A stretch of 38,360 bases of DNA, taken from contig JAFTWC010000024.1 of the NCBI GenBank assembly GCA_017465475.1, forward strand, positions 1 to 38,360. The letters run 5' to 3'. Shown one piece after another: positions 25,199 to 32,751 of the stretch. The DNA is from Lachnospiraceae bacterium. GTDB lineage: Bacteria; Bacillota; Clostridia; Lachnospirales; Lachnospiraceae. Position 1 is the stretch's first letter; every line of letters starts with the position of its first letter. Below the pieces are notes generated by a model. It searched no databases and was not told where the DNA came from. It worked only from the letters and a program-made list of their open reading frames with translations. The translations under genes and the position numbers were made by a program.

Positions 25199-25238
25199 AG
25201 GGCGTTACCGTAAGTTTGCGGTGACGCCTTTTTCTTTT
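25199..25238 (+). terminator. Intrinsic terminator of the giant surface gene
   Basis: GGCGTTACCG (25201-25210) pairs with CGGTGACGCC (25219-25228), one G-U pair, followed by TTTTTCTTTT. Confidence 0.9.
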
Positions 25239-25274
25239 GCGATGGATTTTTATCGGACCGGATATCTTTTTTTC

Positions 25275-25303
25275 GTGACAATCCTACGGGAATATGGTAC
25301 ACT
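25275..25303 (+). promoter_or_regulatory. Sigma-A promoter of the pepT operon
   Basis: GTGACA (25275-25280), 17 bases, TACACT (25298-25303). The leader to ATG 25378 is about 68 bases, with no structure I can support. Confidence 0.65.
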
Positions 25304-25377
25304 AATAATAGTTTGATTTTGTTAAAAATGGGTATAAAATCTTACGACCTTGAAACAACAGAAAGGAAGAAACAATC

Positions 25378-26619
25378 ATGAGCAGTGTGGTAGAACGCTT
25401 TTTACGATATGTACAAATTGATACAAAGTCTGATGACAAGACGAGAACATCTCCCAGTACGGCGAAACAGCATAATTTGGCAAAAGTGTTGGTAGAGGAA
25501 CTGAAAGCACTTGGGATTGAGGATGTGACCTATGATGAGGAACATTGCTATGTTTATGCAAGTATTCCGGCAAGTAAAGAGTGCGAGACGGCGCCGGCCT
25601 TAGGTTTTATTGCTCATATGGATACCTCTCCGGCAGTGACGGGTGAGAATGTAAAACCGAAGAGAGTGGTAAACTATGATGGGAAGAATGTGCTGTTAAA
25701 TGAGGAAAAGCAGATTTGGTTGGCCACAGAGGATTTCCCGGAGCTTTCGGAGCTTGCGGGTCAGGATTTGATTGTGACTGACGGGACCACGCTTCTTGGT
25801 GCGGATGATAAAGCCGGTGTGGCAGAAATTATGGGGATGGCAGAGTATCTTTTGAACCATCCGGAAGTATCCCACGGAAAGATATGTATTGGATTTACAC
25901 CGGATGAGGAAATCGGTTGCGGAACAGATTATTTTGATATTCCGAAGTTTGGAGCTGCGTATGCTTATACGGTAGACGGCGGCGCTTTGGGTGAGCTTGA
26001 GTATGAGAATTTCAATGCAGCCGGGGCTACGGTACACATTTACGGACGAAATGTACATCCGGGTTCTGCAAAAGGGAAGATGAAGAATGCACTTTTAATA
26101 GCACAGGAGTTACAAAGCCTTCTTCCGGTACAGCAAAATCCGATGTACACGGAAGGGTATGAAGGTTTCTTTCATTTGGATCGGTTAAGCGGAATCGTGG
26201 AGGAAGCAGAGGCGGAATATATTATCCGTGATCATGACAGAGTGCTGTTTGAGCAGAAGAAAGTACTGTTCTTAAATGCGGTACGTTTTTTAAATGAGAA
26301 GTATGGTGACGATACGGTTGTAGTGGAGTTGGAAGATTCTTACTATAACATGAAAGAAAAATTGACGGAGCATATGCACTTGGTTACTTCGGCTTGTGAA
26401 GCCATGAAGGAACTTGGAATTGAGCCGAAGGTAATGCCGATTCGAGGAGGTACGGACGGAGCAAGATTAACATATGAGGGATTACCTTGTCCGAATTTGT
26501 GTACCGGAGGAGCAAACTATCACAGTCGCTTTGAATACGTAAGCGTGGATGCTATGGAAAAAACCACACAACTTTTGGTATTATTGGCAAAAAAATACGG
26601 AAATGAGGGACATAAGTAA
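25378..26619 (+). CDS. pepT: Peptidase T (tripeptide aminopeptidase)
   Basis: A 413-residue cytoplasmic zinc peptidase of family M20B that removes N-terminal residues from tripeptides. Metal-binding and catalytic motifs are all in place: [11 protein letters not shown] (His and Asp), [16 protein letters not shown] (bridging Asp), [14 protein letters not shown] (catalytic Glu pair), [32 protein letters not shown], and [19 protein letters not shown] followed by the His of NYHSR. Length is normal. ATG 25378 is preceded by GAAAGGAAG. It is the first gene of an operon with an alpha/beta hydrolase and an Lgt homologue, and probably feeds amino acids from imported peptides. Confidence 0.97.
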   Translation: MSSVVERFLRYVQIDTKSDDKTRTSPSTAKQHNLAKVLVEELKALGIEDVTYDEEHCYVYASIPASKECETAPALGFIAHMDTSPAVTGENVKPKRVVNYDGKNVLLNEEKQIWLATEDFPELSELAGQDLIVTDGTTLLGADDKAGVAEIMGMAEYLLNHPEVSHGKICIGFTPDEEIGCGTDYFDIPKFGAAYAYTVDGGALGELEYENFNAAGATVHIYGRNVHPGSAKGKMKNALLIAQELQSLLPVQQNPMYTEGYEGFFHLDRLSGIVEEAEAEYIIRDHDRVLFEQKKVLFLNAVRFLNEKYGDDTVVVELEDSYYNMKEKLTEHMHLVTSACEAMKELGIEPKVMPIRGGTDGARLTYEGLPCPNLCTGGANYHSRFEYVSVDAMEKTTQLLVLLAKKYGNEGHK

Positions 26620-26620
26620 A

Positions 26621-27562
26621 ATGGGGGACATGGTAAAAGATAACGATGAAAAAATGAGCGGCAACAAACAGGAATTTAAGTTGTCATCTACAGACGGGCT
26701 TTTGCTGGCGTGTACGTTATTTCCTTGCGAGAATCCCAAGGGTGTGATTCAGATGATTCACGGTGCAAAGGAGCACAAGGAGCGGTATTACGATTTTTGT
26801 ACGTTTTTGCAGAACAACGGCTATGCAGTGTTGGTTTCCGATAATCGCGGACATGGAGCATCGTTAAATGAAAGGTATACGCTTGGATATATGGACGGAT
26901 TGGATTTGCTGATTGAGGATCAGCGCGTAATTACCGCATATATAAAAGAACGATATCCGGATGTGCCGCTTCATATGTTCGGCCATTCTTTCGGGTCTTT
27001 GATTACCAGAAAATATATGCAGAAGTTTGATGATGAGTTGACCTCTGTTATGATGTCCGGTACAGCCAATTATGTTAAAATCGTAAAGCCGGGTATGGCA
27101 TACGGAACGCTGATGATGAAATTTAGCGGAGAAAGGGGACATCACCCGTTTTTAATGAATTTGGGAGATAAAGAGGATGATTCCTGGTTGGCGTATAATC
27201 CGAAGGTGCAGGAATTATATCGGAAGGACCCGCTGTGTGCCGGTTATAAATATACCAATCGTGCGGTACTTACGGTGTGGGAAGCAGACAAAGAACTGAA
27301 GCACTATAAGGCCTATGAATGTAACAATCCGGAACTTCCGATTTTAAGTATTACCGGAGTGGATGATCCGGTAACCGGTTTTGAAAAGGGACTTCGGGAT
27401 TCGGTGAATAATTTGAAGAAGGTCGGTTATACCGATATTCGTACCATTGTATATCCGGATATGAAGCATGAAGTGTTAAATGAGATTGGAAATGAAAAGG
27501 TGTATGAGGATGTACTATCTTTTTTGGAACATGTGGGAAGTGAAGAAAGGAAAGCAGTATGA
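26621..27562 (+). CDS. Alpha/beta hydrolase, lysophospholipase/monoacylglycerol lipase-like
   Basis: A 313-residue serine hydrolase of the PldB-like group. The nucleophile elbow is GHSFGS with Ser123; an upstream IHGAKEHKERY supplies the oxyanion region, DNRGHGAS is typical of the family, and the catalytic Asp and His are likely in GVDDPVTG and MKHEVLNE. No signal peptide, so it is cytoplasmic or membrane-associated. I take ATG 26621, two bases after the pepT stop, with GAGGGA ten bases upstream; ATG 26630 is an alternative. The frame is open further upstream inside pepT but this is overlap only. It overlaps the next start (ATGA). Position next to an Lgt homologue fits a lipid role, but the substrate is unknown. 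Confidence 0.88.
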   Translation: MGDMVKDNDEKMSGNKQEFKLSSTDGLLLACTLFPCENPKGVIQMIHGAKEHKERYYDFCTFLQNNGYAVLVSDNRGHGASLNERYTLGYMDGLDLLIEDQRVITAYIKERYPDVPLHMFGHSFGSLITRKYMQKFDDELTSVMMSGTANYVKIVKPGMAYGTLMMKFSGERGHHPFLMNLGDKEDDSWLAYNPKVQELYRKDPLCAGYKYTNRAVLTVWEADKELKHYKAYECNNPELPILSITGVDDPVTGFEKGLRDSVNNLKKVGYTDIRTIVYPDMKHEVLNEIGNEKVYEDVLSFLEHVGSEERKAV

Positions 27563-28323
27563 GAGCGATTTTGTTTGAATTGGGACCGATTAAGGTCCAT
27601 GGCTACGGATTAATGATTGCCATTGGTGTCGTGTTGGCCTTTATTATTGCAGAAAAAAGAGCACCCAAAAAGGGACTTGATGAAGAACGGATTTGGCCTC
27701 TGGGGATGTGGTGTGCCCTTGGCGGATTTTTAGGTGCTAAAGTGTTGTATGTCATAACGGAGTGGAAGAGTTTATTTGCGGGGAAAATGGAGTTTCGTGA
27801 TATACTGTATGGATTTGTAGTATACGGAGGCATTATCGGAGGAATATTGGCAGGCTATTTATACTGTAAGGTTAAGAAAATGAATTTCTTAAAATACTTT
27901 GATATTATCATGCCGTCTATTGCATTAGCCCAGGGATTCGGACGGATCGGGTGCTTCCTTGCGGGATGTTGTTACGGAAAGGAAACGGATGCATGGTACG
28001 GGATGGAGTTTAACCATTCCGTATATCAGGATATGATTGGAGTGAAGGTAATTCCGACCCAGCTTGTAATGAGCGCTGCCAATTTTGTGCACTTTTTCCT
28101 TCTTGTGTTTATCGCAAATAAGGTAAAGAAAGATGGCGTAGTGGCAGGATGTTATCTGTTGTTCTACAGTATCGGAAGATTCTTAATTGAGTTTTTACGA
28201 GATGACCCTCGCGGAGGTGTAGGAGTGCTTTCAACATCCCAGTTTATTTCGTTGTTTATTTTTGCAGCAGGAGCATTGATGGTGCTGTTTTTCGGGCTTC
28301 GTAAGAGAAAAGCAGATAAATGA
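27559..28323 (+). CDS. lgt: Lgt-family prolipoprotein diacylglyceryl transferase homologue (atypical)
   Basis: A 254-residue protein with about seven membrane helices. Canonical Lgt moves a diacylglyceryl group from phosphatidylglycerol to the lipobox Cys. Family signs are GYGLM at the first helix, VVYGGIIGGILAGY, GRIGCFLAGCCYG (residues 128-140) and the C-terminal SIGRFLIEFLRDD. However, aligned with E. coli Lgt, His103 is Tyr89, Asn146 is Cys132 and Glu151 is Cys137, while the Arg143, Gly154 and Arg239 equivalents are kept. This Cys-rich form is common in Clostridia and carries the same annotation, so it may be a variant enzyme or a paralogue with another job. The gene overlaps the preceding stop by four bases. 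The symbol is given for family only. Confidence 0.8.
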   Translation: MRAILFELGPIKVHGYGLMIAIGVVLAFIIAEKRAPKKGLDEERIWPLGMWCALGGFLGAKVLYVITEWKSLFAGKMEFRDILYGFVVYGGIIGGILAGYLYCKVKKMNFLKYFDIIMPSIALAQGFGRIGCFLAGCCYGKETDAWYGMEFNHSVYQDMIGVKVIPTQLVMSAANFVHFFLLVFIANKVKKDGVVAGCYLLFYSIGRFLIEFLRDDPRGGVGVLSTSQFISLFIFAAGALMVLFFGLRKRKADK

Positions 28324-28348
28324 ATCTATAGAATACGGAGGGAAGACG

Positions 28349-28918
28349 ATGGTAGTAAGTAATGTAAAGGTATACGGTTTGGAGAGTGCGGTACGGGGAA
28401 GTAAGTTCCCTATGGCGACAAAGACAGAAGAGTTAAACAGTGATGTGGTCCCGACCACCTATAAGCTTGCCACCTGTGAAAAGGGGAGCGGACATGACCA
28501 GTTCATGACCGGCATTATTGTACAGTTTGATTTGACATTTACGGTAAAGGCATGGACGGAAGCGGAACGATATCATTTCCTGGATTTCATTTCCAGTCAA
28601 TCTACCATGCACCGGATTGCAAAGTTTGATTTGGATAATCAGTACAGCGAGTATACGGACAAGCGTATGATTGCCATTATGAACGAGTTGAAGGAGAAGT
28701 ATAACGAAACCCAGGATCCGGAGGATTATTTAAGACTTCTTTATTCCAATCCCTGCGGATTCAAACTGACGGCAGCCATGACAACCAATTACCGTCAGTT
28801 AAAGACGATTTATGCCCAGCGTAAGACTCACAGACTGCCGGAGTGGCGGGAGTTTTGCGCGTGGGTAGAGACACTGCCGTATGCGGAGTTTATTACCGGT
28901 GTGAAGGCAGAATCATAA
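28349..28918 (+). CDS. Conserved protein of unknown function, 189 residues
   Basis: No signal peptide and no membrane helix. The N-terminal half is beta-rich and the C-terminal half helical. It has a striking basic/aromatic motif, TTNYRQLKTIYAQRK followed by HRLPEW.EFC.W. I recall similar motifs in proteins from phages and from Firmicutes genomes, but not a function, so I do not name one. The RBS ACGGAGGGA is well placed for ATG 28349, and it is 25 bases after the Lgt homologue, so it is probably the last gene of the pepT operon. The last six bases overlap the 3' end of the convergent gene on the minus strand. Confidence 0.75.
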   Translation: MVVSNVKVYGLESAVRGSKFPMATKTEELNSDVVPTTYKLATCEKGSGHDQFMTGIIVQFDLTFTVKAWTEAERYHFLDFISSQSTMHRIAKFDLDNQYSEYTDKRMIAIMNELKEKYNETQDPEDYLRLLYSNPCGFKLTAAMTTNYRQLKTIYAQRKTHRLPEWREFCAWVETLPYAEFITGVKAES

Positions 28919-30160
28919 AAAAGAGCCCAGTACGGATTTTGCCAGTTGAGTTAATACGTCGGCGCCCGGTTCCTTGGTATGAGGAGTATAGCAGAAATTA
29001 CTTTTATAGTCAGGTAAGAAGCATGGAAGAGAAGCAGTTTGTTCTGTCTGTGCTTCTTTTTTTGCGTGTAATTCGAAAGATTCTGCTGTCTTTTCCTTAC
29101 ATTGCATTGTTTTGGCATTACGAAGTGCAAGCGGAAGAAACACACCTTCCTTTTTGGTATAACAGGTGGCTGCCGTTGCTTTTTTGCGGTATTCCTTTTC
29201 CACAAAGGATGCTACGCTTTTATGCATGGCACAGTCCTCTAAAGGAAGATAGTAGTAATCGGAGGGATTCGGATAAAAGTATTTCAGCTCCCCTTTAAAA
29301 GTTGGTAAGAGAAGCAGAATGTGGCCGTTTGAGGAAAGGTTCAGTCGAATGGATTGTTCGTTAAACGGCAAAGAAAGCTCACAACTTTGCGGTAATGTAA
29401 AAGAAAATTGGTACTCTATGGAAAAGGCAACCGGTGTAAGCGTGATGTTTGCCAGGGCTTTTTCGGCTTCCGGAGAAGTAACATGAGGAGTACTAAGAAT
29501 TCGCTCCGGGGTAAGTTCTGATGCCAGGTTCTGTAAAAAGAGAAGCACGGTAAGGGACGGAAGATTTTTGATGTCTTCCGCATTGTGCAGTAAAAGAACA
29601 TGACCAAGGGCGGTGACCTCTTGTTCTTTGCTGTGATTTGTCATTTCATTTAAACGATAAAGTCCTAAGAATTGGGCATATACTTCGATTAATTCACCAC
29701 CGGAAAAGGTGTCGGTACGGGTAAAACCGAAAAACTGCTCCATGGATTTTAATTTTAAATCCTCTGTAGGCAAGTATGCTTTCAGCTTACGAGAAGCGGC
29801 ATACAAGTCTAAACTCTTCAAGGAAGAAAGCGGTGAAGACAGGCAATGTCGTTTTGCTTTTTTCTCTAAAAACGGCAAATCGAACCCGGTGCCGTTGTAG
29901 TGTAAAAGCAGGTCATACGTCTTTGCTTTTTCGAAAAACAGACGCAGTAACTCCTTTTCTTCGGAGGGTTCCGTACACATCCACTGAGTCAGATAGTAGG
30001 TACCCTCTTCTTCGTAGGCACAGCCGATTAAATAGACATAAGAGCTTTGCGCGGAAAGCCCGGTGGTTTCGATATCAAAATAAAGCGTTTTTTTATCCCG
30101 GAATTCAGTCGGTAAATAAGGAGAAAATTCGGGAATAAACGGGGTAGTTAAAGTAATCAT
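28913..30160 (-). CDS. YprB-like RNase H-fold (DEDD) exonuclease
   Basis: A 415-residue protein. The N-terminal half (about residues 20-200) is an RNase H-like 3'-5' exonuclease domain of the YprB type: exonuclease motif I is FDIETTGL (Asp29, Glu31), motif II is in LLHYNGTGFDLPFL, and the later part with HNAEDIKNLPSL supplies the third motif. The rest (about 210-415) is less conserved, beta-rich, with Cys-containing ends. I chose ATG 30160, preceded on its strand by AAAGGAAG seven bases upstream, rather than the earlier ATG at 30193. It is the only minus-strand gene here. In B. subtilis YprB lies beside a DNA helicase (YprA); no such helicase is adjacent here. Substrate unproven. Confidence 0.8.
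   Translation of the reverse strand: MITLTTPFIPEFSPYLPTEFRDKKTLYFDIETTGLSAQSSYVYLIGCAYEEEGTYYLTQWMCTEPSEEKELLRLFFEKAKTYDLLLHYNGTGFDLPFLEKKAKRHCLSSPLSSLKSLDLYAASRKLKAYLPTEDLKLKSMEQFFGFTRTDTFSGGELIEVYAQFLGLYRLNEMTNHSKEQEVTALGHVLLLHNAEDIKNLPSLTVLLFLQNLASELTPERILSTPHVTSPEAEKALANITLTPVAFSIEYQFSFTLPQSCELSLPFNEQSIRLNLSSNGHILLLLPTFKGELKYFYPNPSDYYYLPLEDCAMHKSVASFVEKEYRKKATAATCYTKKEGVFLPLALRNAKTMQCKEKTAESFELHAKKEAQTEQTASLPCFLPDYKSNFCYTPHTKEPGADVLTQLAKSVLGSFL
29030..29063 (+). terminator. Intrinsic terminator of the pepT operon, inside the opposing gene
   Basis: AGAAGCA (29030-29036) can pair with TGCTTCT (29051-29057), followed by a run of T to 29063. A second AGAAGCA copy at 29017-29023 could pair instead. 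On the plus strand this is about 110 bases past the 189-residue gene and lies within the coding part of the minus-strand nuclease gene. Confidence 0.55.
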
Positions 30161-30298
30161 AGATACACTTCCTTTGTGAGTGCAGGAAAGCACTGTGTGC
30201 CCCTGCTAATGAATTTAGTGTATCATAAGAACCCTGATTTGGGTAGTGGGAAGAAACAGAAAAAAACCAAAATTCCTATTCCATCCCGAGAACGATTA

Positions 30299-30307
30299 TG
30301 CTATACT
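30299..30307 (+). promoter_or_regulatory. Extended -10 promoter of the zinc-ribbon gene
   Basis: TGCTATACT is an extended -10 element (TG, one base, TATACT at 30302-30307). The -35 region (TTCCAT, 17 bases upstream) is weak, as is normal for extended -10 promoters. The start would be close to 30314, about 30 bases before ATG 30344. Confidence 0.6.
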
Positions 30308-30343
30308 GTAATTGTAAAAGTATATCTGTCGGGAGGTGGTTGT

Positions 30344-30592
30344 ATGAAGCTGAATCAATGTAAGTATTGCTTTCAAATGTTTCAAAGTCCGGATACCCGT
30401 GTGGTATGCAATAAATGCAAACCCTTGGATGAAGCATTATTCAGCAGCATCGAAGAGTATTTAAAAAAGTATCCCAACAGTAATGCAATCCAGATTGCAG
30501 AGGGGTTAGAGATTCCGACATTTGAAGTGGTACGGTTTATAGACGAAGGAAGACTGCAGTTTTCCAGGGGGAAATTTGAACGGTTAAAGTAA
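30344..30592 (+). CDS. Zinc-ribbon/MerR-like HTH small protein (YvyF-like)
   Basis: An 82-residue protein with four Cys in CKYC and CNKC spaced as for a zinc knuckle, then a helical part with SSIEEYLKKYPNSNAIQIAEGLEIPTFEVVRFIDEGRL, a winged/MerR-like HTH pattern. This combination is that of the YvyF/TIGR03826-type 'flagellar region' family, whose exact role is unclear; some members lie in the flagellar regulator operon, but here the neighbour is ruvA. The frame is open up to 30176, but ATG 30344 has GGGAGG in front and fits the family. The gap to ruvA is 73 bases. Cotranscription with ruvA is possible. Confidence 0.75.
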   Translation: MKLNQCKYCFQMFQSPDTRVVCNKCKPLDEALFSSIEEYLKKYPNSNAIQIAEGLEIPTFEVVRFIDEGRLQFSRGKFERLK

Positions 30593-30665
30593 AGCACGGC
30601 ATGCAGGAACGTCCGGTTGAACAGACAGATAACGTATTAATGAATAGATGATTGAGGTGACACAG

Positions 30666-31289
30666 GTGATAGCATATATCAAAGGTATGTTTGCGGAAGC
30701 AGACGGAAATATGGTAATGATAGAGACTGCCGGCGGTATCGCCTACGAAGTAGCAGTCATGGCCGCAGATTTGGACAAACTTCCGGTACAGGGAGAAGAA
30801 ATAAAGTTGTACACCTATCTTCAGGTAAGAGAAGATGGTGTGGCGTTGTTTGGTTTCCTTTCCAAGTTTGATTTGGCTGTATTTAAGTTGTTGATTACGG
30901 TCAGCGGCATCGGACCGAAGCTGGGACTGGGGATATTGTCTTCCATCGGTTCTCAGGAACTGCGTGTGGCGGTAGCAACAGAAGATGCGGACCGGTTAGC
31001 AGCGGCACCGGGGATTGGAAAGAAAACGGCAAGTCGCCTTGTAATCGAGTTAAAGGATAAGATGACGGCATTGGCTGCTTCTTTTGCGGAAGAGTTTGTG
31101 GCAGAAGTGTCCGAAGGAAAAGGAACAGAACCGGAAGCGCAGAGTGCTTTGCGTGAAAATGCGGTGCAAGTACTGGTGGCTTTGGGATATGCACAGAAAG
31201 AAGCAGAAAAGGCAGTCAAGATGGTAGAAGTTACAGAAGACATGACGGACGATGAAATGGTACGCTTAAGTTTACGACAGCTTGGCTAA
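30666..31289 (+). CDS. ruvA: Holliday junction branch migration protein RuvA
   Basis: A 207-residue DNA-binding subunit of the RuvAB motor; a tetramer or octamer grips the four-way junction. The N-terminal OB-fold domain starts MIAYIKG; the two helix-hairpin-helix motifs are in SGIGPKLGLGIL and APGIGKKTASRLV; the C-terminal small domain (VQVLVALGYAQKEAEKAV) contacts RuvB. I use the GTG start at 30666, because TGAGGTGA lies just before it and MIAYIKG is the standard family start. An upstream ATG at 30648 has no ribosome site and would add six residues. ruvB follows after 18 bases. Confidence 0.95.
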   Translation: MIAYIKGMFAEADGNMVMIETAGGIAYEVAVMAADLDKLPVQGEEIKLYTYLQVREDGVALFGFLSKFDLAVFKLLITVSGIGPKLGLGILSSIGSQELRVAVATEDADRLAAAPGIGKKTASRLVIELKDKMTALAASFAEEFVAEVSEGKGTEPEAQSALRENAVQVLVALGYAQKEAEKAVKMVEVTEDMTDDEMVRLSLRQLG

Positions 31290-31307
31290 GGAAGGTAGAA
31301 AACGGGT

Positions 31308-32321
31308 ATGGCTAGACGAATCATTACAACCGAAGCAGTGGGAGATGAGAAGAAAAGCGAAGCAGGTCTTCGTCCTCAGATGCTTGCGGATTATATCGGA
31401 CAGGCAAAAGTCAGAGAAATGTTAAAAATCTATATCGAGGCGGCAAAGGAACGGAAGGAGACACTGGATCATGTGTTGTTTTTCGGACCGCCGGGGTTAG
31501 GAAAGACAACGCTTGCCGGGATTATTGCCAATGAAATGGGAGTGAATATCCGCACCACGGCGGGACCGGCCATCGAAAAGCCGGGGGATATGGCATCCAT
31601 TTTGTATAAGTTAAACGAAGGAGATGTGCTTTTCATTGATGAGATTCATCGGATTCCTCGTCAGGTTGAAGAGTTTTTATATTCAGCTATGGAAGATTTT
31701 TCCATGGATGTATTGATTGGTCAGGGAGCCAGTGCAGTTTCCAAGCATTTTTCATTGCCTCATTTTACACTGGTGGGAGCTACCACTCGTGCCGGGATGC
31801 TTACGGCACCTTTACGGGATCGATTTGGTGTAGTAAGCAGGTTAGAGTTTTATACCGATGAAGAACTGACACAGATTGTAAAACGTTCTGCAAGAGTATT
31901 GCAGGTGGAGATAGAAGAAGAGGGGGCATTGGAAGTGGCCCGACGTTCCAGAGGAACGCCTCGTCTTGCCAATCGTTTCCTTAAGAGAGTCAGGGATTAT
32001 GCCCAGGTGGTGGGAAACGGTGTGATAACAAAAGAAATTGCCGACAAGGCGTTGGATTTGTTGGAAGTAGATAAAGAAGGTCTCGATCATATTGACCGAA
32101 GAGTACTTCAGACCATGATTGAAAAGTTCCATGGAGGTCCGGTGGGCTTAGAAGCGGTAGCCGTTAGTATCGGAGAGGATGCGGGAACCATAGAAGAGGT
32201 ATATGAACCGTTTTTGGTACAAAACGGATTTGTGGCAAGAACACCGAGAGGGCGTGTGGTATTGCCGAAAGCATATCGGCATATCGGGTTGCCGGAGCCG
32301 GAAAACGATGTACGGGAATAG
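31308..32321 (+). CDS. ruvB: Holliday junction branch migration ATPase RuvB
   Basis: A 337-residue AAA+ motor that pulls DNA through the RuvA-bound junction. Walker A is GPPGLGKT (residues 60-67), Walker B is FIDEIHR (about 108-114), sensor 1 and arginine-finger region are in [20 protein letters not shown], and the winged-helix C-domain ends with [17 protein letters not shown]. Length and N-terminus are normal. AGGAAGG precedes ATG 31308. It is directly followed by zapA. I see no SOS (LexA) box near the operon. Confidence 0.97.
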   Translation: MARRIITTEAVGDEKKSEAGLRPQMLADYIGQAKVREMLKIYIEAAKERKETLDHVLFFGPPGLGKTTLAGIIANEMGVNIRTTAGPAIEKPGDMASILYKLNEGDVLFIDEIHRIPRQVEEFLYSAMEDFSMDVLIGQGASAVSKHFSLPHFTLVGATTRAGMLTAPLRDRFGVVSRLEFYTDEELTQIVKRSARVLQVEIEEEGALEVARRSRGTPRLANRFLKRVRDYAQVVGNGVITKEIADKALDLLEVDKEGLDHIDRRVLQTMIEKFHGGPVGLEAVAVSIGEDAGTIEEVYEPFLVQNGFVARTPRGRVVLPKAYRHIGLPEPENDVRE

Positions 32322-32337
32322 TCAGGAGGATGTGAGG

Positions 32338-32751
32338 ATGAACAGGAAAAACGGAATTGAAGTAATTATTAACGGAAAAAGAGTAAGCCTCGGCGGCTAT
32401 GAAAGCGAAGAGTATTTACAGCGTGTGGCATCGTACCTGAATGCAAAGTACAAGGAGTTACAGCAGATGGATTCCTATCGTATGCTGGATTCGGAAATGA
32501 AAAATATGTATTTGCAGTTAAATTTAGCAGATGATTATTTTAAGTTAAAAAAGCAGATGGATGAGACTACCGGGGATGCGGATGCCAAAAGCGGTGAGAT
32601 TTTTGATTTGAAGCATGAGGTGATTACGGCGCAGACAAGGCTGGAAGCGGCACAGAGAGAAATCGAAGTGTTAAAGAAAGAGAATTTGGAAGCACAGAAA
32701 CGAATTATACGGTTGGAAACCGAGTTAGAGGGATATCATGGAAAAGCCTGA
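32338..32751 (+). CDS. zapA: Cell division protein ZapA
   Basis: A 137-residue protein with the ZapA N-domain (EVIINGKRVSLGGYESEEYLQRVASYLN) and a long C-terminal coiled coil (from about residue 85). ZapA binds FtsZ and bundles filaments at the division ring. Start ATG 32338 has GTGAGG close upstream and TCAGGAGG a bit further up; the frame is open back to 32203 but only inside ruvB. The last 14 bases overlap the U32 gene, a sign of translational coupling. The ruvB-zapA-U32 order is one I know from other Lachnospiraceae. Confidence 0.9.
   Translation: MNRKNGIEVIINGKRVSLGGYESEEYLQRVASYLNAKYKELQQMDSYRMLDSEMKNMYLQLNLADDYFKLKKQMDETTGDADAKSGEIFDLKHEVITAQTRLEAAQREIEVLKKENLEAQKRIIRLETELEGYHGKA

Noticed and set aside
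28843-29298. A plus-strand 151-residue ORF overlapping the unknown protein and the nuclease.
   Set aside because: It is the antisense of the nuclease gene, lacks a ribosome site and has a terminator-like hairpin inside.
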